Assembly (NCBI GenBank): GCA_024277375.1 | Contig: JAJRVD010000074.1 | Coordinates: 1 to 40,895, forward strand | Direction: 5' to 3' | Source: Candidatus Omnitrophota bacterium | Lineage (GTDB): Bacteria; Omnitrophota; Gorgyraeia; Tantalellales; Tantalellaceae | Length of the DNA: 40,895 nucleotides | Shown: piece after piece, positions 1 to 8,690 of the stretch | How positions within the stretch are numbered: the first letter of the stretch is position 1 | Layout of the letters: each line of letters begins with the position of its first letter | Made by a program: the position numbers and the translations under genes | Notes under the pieces: model-generated | Databases searched by the model: none | The model's input: the letters and a program-made list of their open reading frames with translations, nothing else | Told to the model about the DNA's origin: nothing

Positions 1-238
1 AAACCCATTTGCTGAAATTTTAGCTGCTCCTCCTTAAAAATAATCCGATGGTACAGCAGATTCTTCGACTCGGTCACTTCGTTCCCTCGCTCAGAATGAC
101 ATATGTTGGGATAATTCTCTGCGGAGAACTGAACTATTACTTTATTTTTTAGATTCCGGACGCCGCCTTCCGGGCAGGCCTCCATCCGGGGACATCTTGT
201 GAATAAAGGTAGGAGTTCACCAACCCTTATTGGCTGGA
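1..238. other. Gene-free stretch downstream of truA
   Basis: No convincing gene is visible. Positions 55-100 hold a half copy of the dispersed tcattctgag/gaatgac hairpin family. Positions 202-231 can form an imperfect 9-bp stem (AATAAAGGT against ACCCTTATT) just after the truA stop and might end transcription. On the minus strand a purine-rich AAGGAGGAG at 28-36 resembles a Shine-Dalgarno site. The nearest ATG (6-8) is about 19 nt away, so a further gene may start at or beyond the window edge, but this cannot be decided here. Confidence 0.4.
55..100. repeat. Partial dispersed hairpin, family F
   Basis: Reads gcagattcttcgactcggtc and continues to cctcgctcagaatgac. It matches one half of the elements at 29329-29384 and 32228-32304, which share the same gattcttcg/ctcaggatgac ends. 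The opposite arm is missing, so this is a truncated copy. Confidence 0.55.
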
Positions 239-973
239 TCAGTATTTTACTTCTATAAGGACGAGGCCTTTTGCGGGGGCGGTCGGTCCGGCTAAGGTAC
301 GATCTTTGCCTTCGAGGATCTTTTCCATGCTTCCTTCGGGCAAATATCCCCTGCCCAAGTCTATGAGTGTACCGACAATATTACGGACCATGTTATACAA
401 AAACCCATTGCCGTTTATTTCTATTGTTATCATTTCTTTCTTCTTTTTAATACTAATGTAATTTACGTGGCGAACCGAAGATCGTTTCTTTTTATCACTT
501 GCCTGGAACGATTTAAAATCGTGCTTCCCCTCAAGAACTTTGGCCTCACGGCGCATAAGCTAGATGTTGAGATCATATGCGACACGCCATGCGTATCTTC
601 TCCGGAAAGGATCACTCTGACGTGAATTGATCAGGTTATATCTGTACGTTTTGGATCTGGCATCGAACTGGGAATGAAAATCTTCCGGAACCTCATGAGC
701 ACATGTTACTACTATATCTTCCGGCAAAGAACTATTCAATGCTAAAACTATTTTTTCTGAGGGAATTTTTGAAGATGTTTTAAAATGGGCTACTTGCGCT
801 TTGGCATGCACCCCCGCGTCTGTCCTACCTGCCCCATAAACGCGGTGGTGTTTTCCAAAAACTGCTTCTATGGATTTTTCCAGTTTTTCCTGGATGGTAG
901 GGCCATTGGATTGCAATTGCCATCCCTGATATTCAGTTCCATCGTAGGCAATTATCAGTTGAATGGTTCGCAT
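239..973 (-). pseudogene. truA: tRNA pseudouridine(38-40) synthase TruA, interrupted by an in-frame TAG
   Basis: TruA isomerises uridines 38-40 of the tRNA anticodon arm. The 5' part (560-973) has the family opening IIAYDGTEYQGWQ and the catalytic-Asp motif GAGRTDAGVHA. The 3' part (239-556) continues with EGKHDFKSF and FLYNMVRNIVGTLIDLGRG. Both parts are in the same frame, separated only by TAG at 560-562 and one Leu codon, and the joined protein of about 244 residues has normal length. The TAG falls in the stretch DLNI-stop-LMRREAK, where homologues usually have a charged residue. The ATG overlaps the asd stop (TAATG), so translation is probably coupled. An amber mutation, strand damage or an assembly error would all explain it. 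The identity is secure; whether the gene works is not. Confidence 0.9.
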
Positions 974-2019
974 TAGCCGGCAATCAGGTGTTCCGCTATC
1001 TGTACAGCGTTAAGAGCGGCGCCCTTTCTAAGATTATCCGCGACAACCCACATATTCATTCCATTATCGATAGATTCATCTTCTCTTATACGGCCCACAA
1101 AAACGTCGTCCTTACCTTCTACCTCTATTGGCATGGGATAATCAGATGTTTCGGGATCGTCAAGAAGAGTGATACCGGGGAACTCTCCACAAAGTTTTTT
1201 TGCCTCACTTACATTGACCTTCCCTTCGGTCTGAATATTTATACTTTCAGAGTGCGCGTAATACACGGGGACCCGCACACACGTTGCCGTGATGGCTATT
1301 TCCTGATCTTCCATTATCTTTTTGGTTTCCAGCACCATCTTCATTTCTTCTTTCGTATAAAGATTGTCACAAAAAACGTCTATCTGCGGGATAAGGTTAT
1401 AGGCGATCTGGTGCGAGAATTTATTTATCATACCGTCTGATACCGTATGCTCGCCAATACCGTGATGTGAGTCTTTTTTACTTAAATACATGGTTTGACT
1501 TTCCATCTCAAGTATGTTTCCCTGACCGGCGCCGGATACAGACTGAAACGTACTGACAACAACCCTTCTTATTCGACTTTTGTTGTTTATGGCGCATAAT
1601 GGCAATACCATCTGTATCGTGGAACAGTTTGGGTTCGCGATAATGCCTTTGTGCCTCAGTATAGCCTGCGGATTAACTTCAGGGACTACAAGCGGCACTT
1701 CGTCTACCATTCGGAACGCACTTGAATTATCGACACAAACCGCTCCGGCCTCTACCGCGGATGGCAGAAATTCCTTGCTTCTTGACGCCCCGGCCGAAGC
1801 TAAAACAATATCGATCCCGCCAAAAGAATCTTTTGTAAGAACCTCGACCGCGATCTCTTTGCCCCGGAATACCAGCTTTTTATCTCTAGATCTTTCCGAC
1901 GCCAAAAGATGAAGTTCATCTATAGGGAAATTTCTTTCCTCGAGCAATAATAAGAATTGAGCACCAACAGCCCCAGTCGCTCCCATAACCGCTACATTGT
2001 ATTTTTCTTTTCTCTTCAT
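973..2019 (-). CDS. asd: Aspartate-semialdehyde dehydrogenase
   Basis: Catalyses NADPH-dependent reduction of aspartyl phosphate to aspartate semialdehyde, the branch point to Lys, Thr, Met and diaminopimelate. The 348-residue protein has the nucleotide loop GATGAVG (13-19), NSSAFR (98-103) and the active-site motif PNCSTIQ with Cys132. The SVSGAG loop follows, and the substrate-binding/dimer domain fills the C-terminal half. Length is normal. The ATG at 2019 follows an AGGA-type ribosome site. It lies between leuB and truA in the leu operon and overlaps truA by one base. A repeat-filled gap of about 190 nt separates it from leuB, so an internal promoter or processing site is possible but not visible. 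Confidence 0.96.
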   Translation of the reverse strand: MKRKEKYNVAVMGATGAVGAQFLLLLEERNFPIDELHLLASERSRDKKLVFRGKEIAVEVLTKDSFGGIDIVLASAGASRSKEFLPSAVEAGAVCVDNSSAFRMVDEVPLVVPEVNPQAILRHKGIIANPNCSTIQMVLPLCAINNKSRIRRVVVSTFQSVSGAGQGNILEMESQTMYLSKKDSHHGIGEHTVSDGMINKFSHQIAYNLIPQIDVFCDNLYTKEEMKMVLETKKIMEDQEIAITATCVRVPVYYAHSESINIQTEGKVNVSEAKKLCGEFPGITLLDDPETSDYPMPIEVEGKDDVFVGRIREDESIDNGMNMWVVADNLRKGAALNAVQIAEHLIAG

Positions 2020-2080
2020 TGCAATTCCTATCTACTTTTTGTGAGCCCCCCGGACATACCCGGGGAGCTCTGGTAATCGT

Positions 2081-2153
2081 GTAGGGGTTCGATTTATCGA
2101 ACCCGATATAACGGGCTTGATAAATCAAGCCCCTACATTATGACACGGTCTGA
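2081..2153. repeat. Family C double-hairpin element, copy 1 (left-truncated)
   Basis: Starts gtaggggttcgatttatcga and ends cccctac followed by attatgacacggtctga. Two 9-bp hairpins (gggttcgat type and gggcttgat type) are joined by gatataac and closed by gtag/ctac ends. The right outer arm attatgacacgg is present, but the left partner ctgtgtcgtaat is missing. Confidence 0.85.
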
Positions 2154-2181
2154 TTTAAAAAACAGCGTTTTGCATGAGTCA

Positions 2182-2209
2182 ACTTATAGCCTACAGCTTA
2201 TAACTATCG
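2182..2209. repeat. Degenerate 7-bp-period tract at the leuB 3' end
   Basis: Four heptads in register, acttata, gcctaca, gcttata and actatcg, end one base before the leuB stop codon on the minus strand. It belongs to the set of heptad tracts listed for other gene ends in this window. Confidence 0.5.
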
Positions 2210-2210
2210 A

Positions 2211-3263
2211 CTATTTAAGCGCCTTTACGACCAAGTCACCTACTTCAGTCGTAGAGTATCCCATCTTCCCCGCAGAGAGACTCTTCAGTTTATTAGCAGT
2301 AACATCCATGACTGCTTTTTCTATCATATTAGCGGCTTCTGTTTCTCCCAGAGTATCCAACATCATACCACCCGCGCATATTGCGGCAAGCGGATTAATG
2401 ACATTCTGATTTGTGTATTTTGGAGCGGATCCTCCGATCGGCTCAAACATTGAAACCCCTTCCGGATTAATATTCCCACCGGCGGCAATTCCCATCCCGC
2501 CCTGTATCATGGCGGCAAGATCAGTAATAATGTCACCAAACATGTTATCCGTCACAAGAACATCGAACCATTCCGGGTTCTTTATCATCCACATACACGT
2601 AGCATCAACATGCGCGTAATCCCTCTTAACGTCGGGATAATCTTTGCCCATTTCATGGAAAGCTCTTTCCCATAGGTCAAAAGCATACGTTAATACGTTC
2701 GTTTTGCCGACTAAAGTCAATGTTTTGTCTCTATTACGTCTTTGGGTGTACTCAAACGCATACTTAAGACACCTGTCCACCCCCGCACGGCTATTACGTG
2801 ATACCTGGATCGCAACTTCATTAGGCGTATCCTTGTCTATAAATTCACCTTCCCCGACGTAAAGACCTTCGTTATTCTCACGAATAACAACAAAATCAAT
2901 GTCCTCCGGCTTCTTGTCCTTTATGGGAGTCCATACCCCCGGATACAATTTAACCGGACGCAAGTTTATGTATTGTTCCAGAGAAAACCTCAGTTTCAGA
3001 AGAAGTCCTTTCTCGAGAATACCGGGCTTCACATCAGGATGCCCTATTGCTCCAAGAAAAATAGAATCAACTGTTCTAAGCTCATCAAGCACGCTCTGGG
3101 GAAGTATCTCTTTTGTCTTTTTATAGCGCTCACCGCCAAGGTCGTAATCGACCTTTTCATATTTAATACCTTGCTTCTCACAAACCGCGTCTAAAACCTT
3201 CAAACCCTCGCGCACAACTTCCGGGCCTGTTCCATCTCCCGGTAAAACAGCTATTTTGTACAT
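2211..3263 (-). CDS. leuB: 3-isopropylmalate dehydrogenase family protein (LeuB-like)
   Basis: Predicted to oxidise and decarboxylate 3-isopropylmalate in leucine biosynthesis. Family motifs include the N-terminal [11 protein letters not shown], substrate-loop [28 protein letters not shown] with the catalytic Lys, and the metal-binding region [13 protein letters not shown] place the start at the ATG at 3263 (350 residues), because it begins the conserved strand and follows GGAGAGGAAAA. An upstream ATG at 3305 would add 14 unlikely residues lying in repeat DNA. The nucleotide-binding loop reads [14 protein letters not shown]. LeuB usually has Asp-Ile after GSAP; Lys-Tyr is what NADP-dependent isocitrate dehydrogenase has. 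Homoisocitrate, threo-isocitrate or tartrate dehydrogenase are alternatives, but leuC and leuD next door favour LeuB. No leuA is in the window. Confidence 0.88.
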   Translation of the reverse strand: MYKIAVLPGDGTGPEVVREGLKVLDAVCEKQGIKYEKVDYDLGGERYKKTKEILPQSVLDELRTVDSIFLGAIGHPDVKPGILEKGLLLKLRFSLEQYINLRPVKLYPGVWTPIKDKKPEDIDFVVIRENNEGLYVGEGEFIDKDTPNEVAIQVSRNSRAGVDRCLKYAFEYTQRRNRDKTLTLVGKTNVLTYAFDLWERAFHEMGKDYPDVKRDYAHVDATCMWMIKNPEWFDVLVTDNMFGDIITDLAAMIQGGMGIAAGGNINPEGVSMFEPIGGSAPKYTNQNVINPLAAICAGGMMLDTLGETEAANMIEKAVMDVTANKLKSLSAGKMGYSTTEVGDLVVKALK

Positions 3264-3281
3264 TTTTCCTCTCCTTTTGTC

Positions 3282-3309
3282 AGCACAAAGCATGGCGCAT
3301 GGCACATGG
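3282..3309. repeat. Degenerate 7-bp-period tract (catgg type)
   Basis: Units agcacaa, agcatgg, cgcatgg and cacatgg in register between leuD and leuB. It would encode the doubtful N-terminal extension of LeuB, supporting the downstream start at 3263. Confidence 0.5.
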
Positions 3310-3330
3310 GAGTAAAAGTTGTATTCTAAA

Positions 3331-3358
3331 ACTCTCCATTCTCCCTGCTCTATTCTCC
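3331..3358. repeat. Degenerate 7-bp-period tract (ctcc type)
   Basis: Units actctcc, attctcc, ctgctct and attctcc in register, just downstream of the leuD stop. It is a second heptad tract in the leuD-leuB gap with a different unit from its neighbour at 3282-3309. Confidence 0.5.
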
Positions 3359-3373
3359 ATGCAAACGTTTAGT

Positions 3374-3862
3374 TTATTTCTGCTTCTCAGCGTAAGCCAT
3401 AAGACCGCCGCTTCGTATTATTTCTTTGATAAATTTCGGAAATGTTTCCGCTCTATATGTCTTTTCTCTTTTCGCTTTCTTAATCTCTCCACGGGTAGCA
3501 TCAACCTCAGCAATATCTCCCGCTTCCAAATTGTCAGCCGCTTCAGGGCTTGTGAATATAGGAAGTCCTATGTTGATGGCATTTCTGAAGAATATACGCG
3601 CAAAACTCTTTGCGATAACACAGGAAATCCCTGCCGCTTTTATGGATATCGGAGCATGTTCCCGACTGGAACCGCAGCCAAAATTCTCCCCACCGACTAT
3701 AATGTCGCCCAATTTGATCTTCTCCACAAACTCAGGATCGGCATCTTCCATGCAATACTTAGCCAATTCTTTCGGATCCGACGTGTTTAGATAACGGGCC
3801 GGAATGATCTCATCAGTATTTACATCATCTCCGAATTTATATACTGTACCTTTGAACTTCAT
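3374..3862 (-). CDS. leuD: 3-isopropylmalate dehydratase small subunit
   Basis: Small (swivel) subunit of isopropylmalate isomerase, which pairs with LeuC to convert 2- to 3-isopropylmalate. The 162-residue protein shows the archaeal/type-2 LeuD layout: [19 protein letters not shown] near residues 12-30, the conserved [15 protein letters not shown] loop, then [17 protein letters not shown]. Length fits the short LeuD2 class rather than the roughly 200-residue enterobacterial form, matching the type of LeuC beside it. The ATG at 3862 follows AAGAGGAAT and lies 10 nt after the leuC stop, so the two subunits are probably made from one message. A homoaconitase small subunit cannot be excluded by sequence alone. 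Confidence 0.94.
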   Translation of the reverse strand: MKFKGTVYKFGDDVNTDEIIPARYLNTSDPKELAKYCMEDADPEFVEKIKLGDIIVGGENFGCGSSREHAPISIKAAGISCVIAKSFARIFFRNAINIGLPIFTSPEAADNLEAGDIAEVDATRGEIKKAKREKTYRAETFPKFIKEIIRSGGLMAYAEKQK

Positions 3863-3872
3863 ATTCCTCCTC

Positions 3873-5153
3873 TTATAGGTCCGCCGGATGCGCGATCATA
3901 CCTTTGATCGCGCTTGCTGCCGCTATAGCCGGATTGGACAAATACACAGAACTTTGGGGATGACCCATACGACCTACAAAATTCCTATTGGTAGTCGCGA
4001 CGGCAACTTCACCTTTAGCCAGGATCCCCATATGCCCTCCCAGGCAGGGACCACAACTCGGTGTGCAGAAAACACCACCGGCACGAACAAATGTCTCCGC
4101 ATACCCTTCTTTAATCGCCTCAAGATAGATCGCCTGTGTAGCCGGTATCACAACAAGACGCGTCCTGGAATGTACTTTCTTATTCTTTATAACTGCCGCG
4201 GCCTGCTTAAGATCGGATATTCTTCCATTTGTGCACGAGCCTATGACAACCTGATCTACCTCTATATCTTTCAGCTGGCTTACAGATTTTCCGTTAGACG
4301 GTAAGTGCGGCGCGGCAACAACGGGTTCAAGTTTTGAAACATTATATTCCCGCACATCGGAATATACCGCGTCTTCGTCACTGGAGATCACTTTATACGC
4401 TTTACGCGCTGGTTTGTATTTCCTGACAGCGGCCTTGACATATTTTTCAGTTTCTTTATCAGGCGCTATTATGCCGTTCTTTGCTCCGGCTTCAACAGCC
4501 ATATTGCACATAGAAAATCTGTCGTCCATCGAAAGCATCTCAATGGTATTTCCGGTGAATTCCAGAGTCTTGTACAATGCCCCCGCGACCCCGATATCGG
4601 CTATAACATGAAGGATCAGATCCTTTCCTCCTACCCATTTCCTGGGTTTCCCGGTAAATCGGATCTGGATGGTCTCCGGAACTTTCAGCCAGCATTCACC
4701 AAAAGCCATAGCATATGCCAGATCGGTACTGCCCACTCCTGTAGCGAACGCGCCTAACGCGCCATGCGTACAAGTATGAGAATCAGCCCCTATCATGAGG
4801 TCTCCCGGCAGAACCAAACCCCTTTCAGGAAGAAGTGCGTGTTCCACCCCCATCTGACCCAACTCAAAATAATTTGTTATGCCGAATTCCGCGGCAAACT
4901 CTTTAAGGAGCTTAGCCTGGTTAGCGCTTTGTATATCTTTCGCCGGAAGGAAGTAATCCGGGACCAAACAAACTCTTTTTTGGTTAAAGACCTTTTTCTT
5001 GCCAAGCTGACGAAATTCCCTTATGGCAATAGGACTTGTGATGTCATTACCAAGACATATGTCAACATTAGCCCTGATAAAATCACCCGGAGCTATCTCT
5101 GAGATGCCCTTTGCGTGCGAAAGCAATATTTTTTCCGTTATTGTATATCCCAT
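3873..5153 (-). CDS. leuC: 3-isopropylmalate dehydratase large subunit
   Basis: Aconitase-family large subunit carrying the 4Fe-4S cluster. In the 426-residue protein the three cluster ligands are visible as GSCTNGR (Cys307) and PSCGPCLGG (Cys367 and Cys370). [20 protein letters not shown] is the conserved active-site segment and [12 protein letters not shown] lies near the end. The length is that of the LeuC2/HacA type. The ATG at 5153 follows AAGGAGTACT, an excellent ribosome site. It is the first gene of the leuC-leuD-leuB-asd-truA series, behind a promoter at 5222-5250. The family includes homoaconitase; leucine synthesis is favoured by context, but leuA is not in view. Confidence 0.95.
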   Translation of the reverse strand: MGYTITEKILLSHAKGISEIAPGDFIRANVDICLGNDITSPIAIREFRQLGKKKVFNQKRVCLVPDYFLPAKDIQSANQAKLLKEFAAEFGITNYFELGQMGVEHALLPERGLVLPGDLMIGADSHTCTHGALGAFATGVGSTDLAYAMAFGECWLKVPETIQIRFTGKPRKWVGGKDLILHVIADIGVAGALYKTLEFTGNTIEMLSMDDRFSMCNMAVEAGAKNGIIAPDKETEKYVKAAVRKYKPARKAYKVISSDEDAVYSDVREYNVSKLEPVVAAPHLPSNGKSVSQLKDIEVDQVVIGSCTNGRISDLKQAAAVIKNKKVHSRTRLVVIPATQAIYLEAIKEGYAETFVRAGGVFCTPSCGPCLGGHMGILAKGEVAVATTNRNFVGRMGHPQSSVYLSNPAIAAASAIKGMIAHPADL

Positions 5154-5173
5154 AGTACTCCTTGTAAGGTTTG

Positions 5174-5200
5174 CAGGGGCACGACGCGCCGTTCCCCTAC
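5174..5200. repeat. Family D GC-rich hairpin (degenerate) in the leuC leader
   Basis: caggggcacgacgcgccgtt followed by cccctac is a worn copy of the perfect palindrome at 10588-10615. It lies between the predicted transcription start and the leuC ribosome site, so it would be in the 5' leader RNA. Confidence 0.5.
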
Positions 5201-5221
5201 CTCATGTGCATACGAACATGC

Positions 5222-5250
5222 AGTTTACCAAATTTTGAGATTTAAATCAA
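5222..5250 (-). promoter_or_regulatory. Predicted sigma70-type promoter for leuC operon
   Basis: On the minus strand -35 TTGATT (5245-5250) and -10 TAAACT (5222-5227) are separated by exactly 17 nt. Transcription would start near 5215, about 60 nt before the leuC ATG. Found by eye; no experimental support. Confidence 0.6.
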
Positions 5251-5271
5251 TAGGGCATTTTATTGCTGATC

Positions 5272-5299
5272 GGTGAATAGTGAATGGTGAACGGTTACA
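5272..5299. repeat. Degenerate 7-bp-period tract over the end of the oppF-like gene
   Basis: Units ggtgaat, agtgaat, ggtgaac and ggttaca in register. It overlaps the stop codon (5295-5297) of the ABC ATPase gene, so the last codon is part of the tract. Confidence 0.5.
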
Positions 5300-6023
5300 A
5301 TTTTGGGATAGAATCCAGAAGTTGACGGGTATATCCATCTTTTGGTGATGAATATATCTCTCTCGGAGAGGCAACCTCTACCAAGGTGCCCTCTTTCATC
5401 ACACCCATAGCATCAGACATGAACTCCGCTACTCTAAGATCATGTGTTATGAAAACATACGTAAGATACATCTCTTCCTGAATATCTTTCAACAAATTCA
5501 GGATACCAGCCTGAATAGAAACATCCAAACTGGATACGGGTTCATCTAAAACCAGTATATGCGGTTTTCTTACTAAAGATCGAGCGATCGCTATCCTCTG
5601 GCGTTCCCCTCCTGAAAACTGATGCGGATATTTATCGATACATTCGGCACTCCTGAGTTTAACCACCGAAAGCATTCTCTTTACTCCAGCTTTTATCTCA
5701 TTTCTCTTTTGCCCGGAAATAAACAACGGTTCGCCTACTATGTCTCCTATGGTCATTCGGGGGTTTAATGAGCTGAATGGATCCTGAAACACAATATCCG
5801 TATTACCCTGGCATTTTATCTCACCGGAGTCCGGCTCAAGTATACCAACAATAAGTTTCGCGATAGTCGACTTGCCGCACCCGGACTCTCCCACAAGACC
5901 AAAAGTCTTCCCCCTGGGGACGGTAAAGCTCACCCCGTCTACAGCTTTAACCGAGTCTCCATCCGAGGAGAAAATCCCACGACGCGGATGAAAATATTTT
6001 TTTACATTTTTTAATTCGATCAT
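5295..6023 (-). CDS. Oligopeptide/dipeptide ABC transporter ATPase, OppF/DppF-like
   Basis: Second ATPase of the peptide importer. Walker A GESGCGKST lies near residues 44-52, the Q-loop is in VFQDPFSSLNPRMTIG, the signature is FSGGERQRIAIARSL, Walker B is ILVLDEPVSSLD and the switch His is in FITHDLRV. The DPFSSLNP and SSLDVSIQ variants are typical of the Opp/Dpp ATPases. At 242 residues it lacks most of the roughly 70-residue C-terminal extension usual in OppF, ending soon after DGYTRQLLDSIP. It begins 65 nt after the OppD-like gene, with a perfect palindrome (6046-6078) in the gap. The substrate (peptide, nickel or other) cannot be told from sequence. Confidence 0.92.
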   Translation of the reverse strand: MIELKNVKKYFHPRRGIFSSDGDSVKAVDGVSFTVPRGKTFGLVGESGCGKSTIAKLIVGILEPDSGEIKCQGNTDIVFQDPFSSLNPRMTIGDIVGEPLFISGQKRNEIKAGVKRMLSVVKLRSAECIDKYPHQFSGGERQRIAIARSLVRKPHILVLDEPVSSLDVSIQAGILNLLKDIQEEMYLTYVFITHDLRVAEFMSDAMGVMKEGTLVEVASPREIYSSPKDGYTRQLLDSIPKL

Positions 6024-6045
6024 TGTGTTTTTCTACCCTGTACAG

Positions 6046-6078
6046 AACCGTTACATGACCCCGGGTCATGTAACGGTT
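6046..6078. repeat. Perfect 33-bp palindrome, family G copy 1
   Basis: Two 16-bp perfectly complementary arms around one central C. The core acatgacccc/gggtcatgt is shared with 20898-20932, but the outer arm (aaccgtt/aacggtt) is not. It lies between the two importer ATPase genes and could pair in the mRNA. There is no U-run, so it is a weak terminator candidate. Confidence 0.85.
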
Positions 6079-6088
6079 CCCCTCCACG

Positions 6089-6883
6089 CTATCCCGGAAG
6101 CCTCCCGCGTTTATCTCCAAGCCGTGGTATACAGCTTATAAGATGTTTTGTATATTGTACTTTTGGGGTTTTTAAGACCTCATCCTTTGGGCCTTTTTCA
6201 ACAACAAAACCTTCTTTCATCACACACACGTCATCCGCTATCATGTTTACAACTGAAAAATCGTGTGTAATAAATAACATCGCGAACTGTTCAGTTTCTT
6301 GTATTTGTTTGATAAGATCGAGTACATGCTTTTGTATTGAGACATCAAGAGCCGTTGTCGGCTCATCCAGTATTAAAATATCAGGCGAGCAAGAAAGCGC
6401 CATGGCCAACATAATACGTTGGCGCATTCCGCCTGACAATTCATGTGGATAGCTCATAGCGATCGCCCGGGGAAGCTTCACCCTCTCCATCAGTTCATTC
6501 AATCGCCCCTCTTTCTCATCGTGGGAGCGTCTCTGGTGCGCGTCTATAGCTTCCGTTATCTGTTTGCCTACACGCATAACCGGATTTAAAGCCGTAAAAG
6601 GCTCCTGAAACATCATCGCTATTTTGTTTCCTCTTATTTTTCTCATACATTCCGGATCCAAATCAAAAATATTCTGTTCATTAAACCATATTTCACCTTT
6701 TTTATGATCAGCACTTCGAGGAAGAAGATCAAGCATCGCCAAAGCGGTCATAGTCTTTCCGCTTCCCGACTCACCCACAAGAGCTAAAACCTTTCCAGGC
6801 TCCAGATCAAAACTTACGTTATCTACAACATAAGTCTCCCCGAACATAACCGTAAGATTTTTAACCTCCAGAATTTTGTTCAT
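6089..6883 (-). CDS. Oligopeptide/dipeptide ABC transporter ATPase, OppD/DppD-like
   Basis: First ATPase of the importer. The 264-residue protein shows Walker A GESGSGKTMTALA near residue 36, the Q-loop MMFQEPFTALNPVMRVG, signature LSGGMRQRIMLAMAL, Walker B LILDEPTTALD and the His switch FITHDFSVV. The TTALDVSIQ motif places it in the Opp/Dpp group. Like its partner it is shorter than typical OppD (about 330 residues) and lacks the C-terminal region containing conserved cysteines seen in some members. Its ATG shares one base with the permease stop (TAATG), so translation is coupled with the upstream permease. Confidence 0.93.
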   Translation of the reverse strand: MNKILEVKNLTVMFGETYVVDNVSFDLEPGKVLALVGESGSGKTMTALAMLDLLPRSADHKKGEIWFNEQNIFDLDPECMRKIRGNKIAMMFQEPFTALNPVMRVGKQITEAIDAHQRRSHDEKEGRLNELMERVKLPRAIAMSYPHELSGGMRQRIMLAMALSCSPDILILDEPTTALDVSIQKHVLDLIKQIQETEQFAMLFITHDFSVVNMIADDVCVMKEGFVVEKGPKDEVLKTPKVQYTKHLISCIPRLGDKRGRLPG

Positions 6884-7698
6884 TATCTACTCTCGCTTAA
6901 TTTTGGATCCAGCTTCTCCCTCAGACCTTCGCCTATCAAATTAAAACTGAGTACCGTTATAAGTATCGCCACTCCCGGGAAAAACGTAAGCCACCAAGCG
7001 TAATCAATATAATTTTTACCCGCTGTTAGTATATTTCCCCAACTTGGTGTCGGGACCTGAACTCCAAGGCCGAGAAAACTTAAAGCGCTTTCCACGAGTA
7101 TGGCGCCACCGACACTAAGCGTCGCACTTACATATACCGGAGCCATCGCGTTCGGCAAAATATGTCTGAAAATTATACGCATATCACTGACACCCTGAAC
7201 CTTGGCGGAATGAACAAAATCCCTTTCTCTCAAAGTTAGGAATTCCGCCCTGACGAGACGGCATAGCCCCGCCCAACTTGTCAGTCCTATCACGACCATC
7301 ACATTGACTATATTCGCCCCCAGAAAAGTTATAACCATCATTATCAGAAAGAATGTAGGAAAACAATACATAACTTCCACTATGCGCATTATCAAGCTGT
7401 CTACCCAACCACCAAAATAACCACTCACTCCTCCCAGGAATAAACCGATCACCATAGATATAAAAACAGCTATAAACCCGACACTCAATGAAATTCGGGT
7501 ACCATACACCATTCGGCTGAACACATCCCTCCCTAAATTATCCGTTCCGAAGAAATGCTCCGGAGAAGGGCCTTGCAACCTGCCTTCCAAAGACAGATCC
7601 AACTCCAAAGGATCATGTGTAGCTACAAACGACGCGAAGATAGCGACCAACGCCAGTATAATGATTATTGTTATTCCGAATGTTATCCGTCTATTCAT
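6883..7698 (-). CDS. Peptide ABC transporter permease, OppC/DppC-like
   Basis: Inner-membrane permease of the binding-protein-dependent family. The 271-residue protein starts with a transmembrane segment near residues 5-26. It then has the family motif HFFGTDNLGRDVFSRMVYG and five further hydrophobic segments. The EAA loop faces the ATPase: REFDFVHSAKVQG-type wording (here RERDFVHSAKVQGVSD) followed by HILPNAMAPV. Length is normal. Its start overlaps the OppB-like stop by four bases (ATGA) and its stop overlaps the next ATG, giving a tightly coupled permease-permease-ATPase run. Confidence 0.94.
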   Translation of the reverse strand: MNRRITFGITIIIILALVAIFASFVATHDPLELDLSLEGRLQGPSPEHFFGTDNLGRDVFSRMVYGTRISLSVGFIAVFISMVIGLFLGGVSGYFGGWVDSLIMRIVEVMYCFPTFFLIMMVITFLGANIVNVMVVIGLTSWAGLCRLVRAEFLTLRERDFVHSAKVQGVSDMRIIFRHILPNAMAPVYVSATLSVGGAILVESALSFLGLGVQVPTPSWGNILTAGKNYIDYAWWLTFFPGVAILITVLSFNLIGEGLREKLDPKLSESR

Positions 7699-8669
7699 TT
7701 ATTGAACCTGATCCTCGGATCCACAAGAGCATAAGTTATGTCTGACAGGAATATGCCTAAAAGGGTAAGAACGGTAGCAATAACACCCACACCCATCACC
7801 ACCGGGTAATCATAGTTCATGATCGCTTCATACCCGAGACGCCCCATTCCGGGCCACGCGAAAATAGTCTCGAGAATAAAACTTCCTGAGATCAAAACCG
7901 GAAGTGTAAGTCCAAGAACTGTCACTATCGGCAAAAGCGCGTTCCTGAGGACATGATTTAGAATAACACGCTTTTCAGGCAACCCTTTGGCCCGGGCCGT
8001 GAGTACGTAATTTTCGCCCATGACCTCGATCATACTTGAACGAGAATACCGTGATAACGACGCGAGAGAGCCTATTGCCGTAACGGTAACAGGTAAAACA
8101 AGATGCCAGAGAAGATCTTTTATTTTAGCTCCTTCATCGAGATATGCCGTATACCACGGGGTCATACCGGAGACGGGGAATAATTGCATTTTAAATCCAA
8201 ACAAAAAGATCAAAACAAGCGCGAGCCAAAAAGCCGGAGCCGCGTATCCGATAAACACCACTATCGTCATAACGCGGTCAAAAAGTGAATTTCTTTTTAC
8301 GGCACTGATCACTCCAATAGGTATAGCTATACAAAAAACAACCAGAAGTGACACTGCTTGCAGAAGTATGGTAGCGGGTAGCCGGGTCATTATCTTTTCA
8401 ATAACCGGGCGATCATCTATCATAGATTTACCAAAATCCATCGTGAAAAATCGTTTTATCCATCGCCAATACTGCACGGGAATGGGCTTATCCAAGTCGT
8501 ACATCCTGTTAAAATTAGCTCGGGCGCTTTCAGAAACCTCAGGGTTGAGACCATACCGCATACTTGTAGGATCTCCCGGCGCTAAATGCATAACAACAAA
8601 GAGGATACACGATATACCCACCAGCATCGGGATAATAAATAATAGTCGTTTTATAATGTAATTTTTCAT
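7695..8669 (-). CDS. Peptide ABC transporter permease, OppB/DppB-like
   Basis: First permease of the importer, 324 residues. It has the OppB N-terminal segment IKRLLFIIPMLVGISCILF, then MHLAPGDPTSMRYG, YDLDKPIPVQYWRW, and the EAA loop VLTARAKGLPEKRVILNHVLRNALLP. Six transmembrane segments can be counted. It is separated from the binding-protein gene by about 270 nt filled with two repeat elements. The permease-ATPase part might therefore be expressed separately, or by read-through. The start ATG at 8669 has no strong ribosome site nearby. Confidence 0.94.
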   Translation of the reverse strand: MKNYIIKRLLFIIPMLVGISCILFVVMHLAPGDPTSMRYGLNPEVSESARANFNRMYDLDKPIPVQYWRWIKRFFTMDFGKSMIDDRPVIEKIMTRLPATILLQAVSLLVVFCIAIPIGVISAVKRNSLFDRVMTIVVFIGYAAPAFWLALVLIFLFGFKMQLFPVSGMTPWYTAYLDEGAKIKDLLWHLVLPVTVTAIGSLASLSRYSRSSMIEVMGENYVLTARAKGLPEKRVILNHVLRNALLPIVTVLGLTLPVLISGSFILETIFAWPGMGRLGYEAIMNYDYPVVMGVGVIATVLTLLGIFLSDITYALVDPRIRFNK

Positions 8670-8690
8670 AATAGCCGTAAGCTTGTCATT

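Noticed and set aside
785-976. Numerous plus-strand ORFs across the window, such as this one
   Set aside because: They lie opposite clear minus-strand genes, have no recognisable motifs and are shadows of real genes.
3154-5294. A leucine attenuator or T-box ahead of leuC
   Set aside because: No Leu-rich leader peptide or T-box sequence was found in 5154-5294; only a degenerate family D hairpin lies in the leader.
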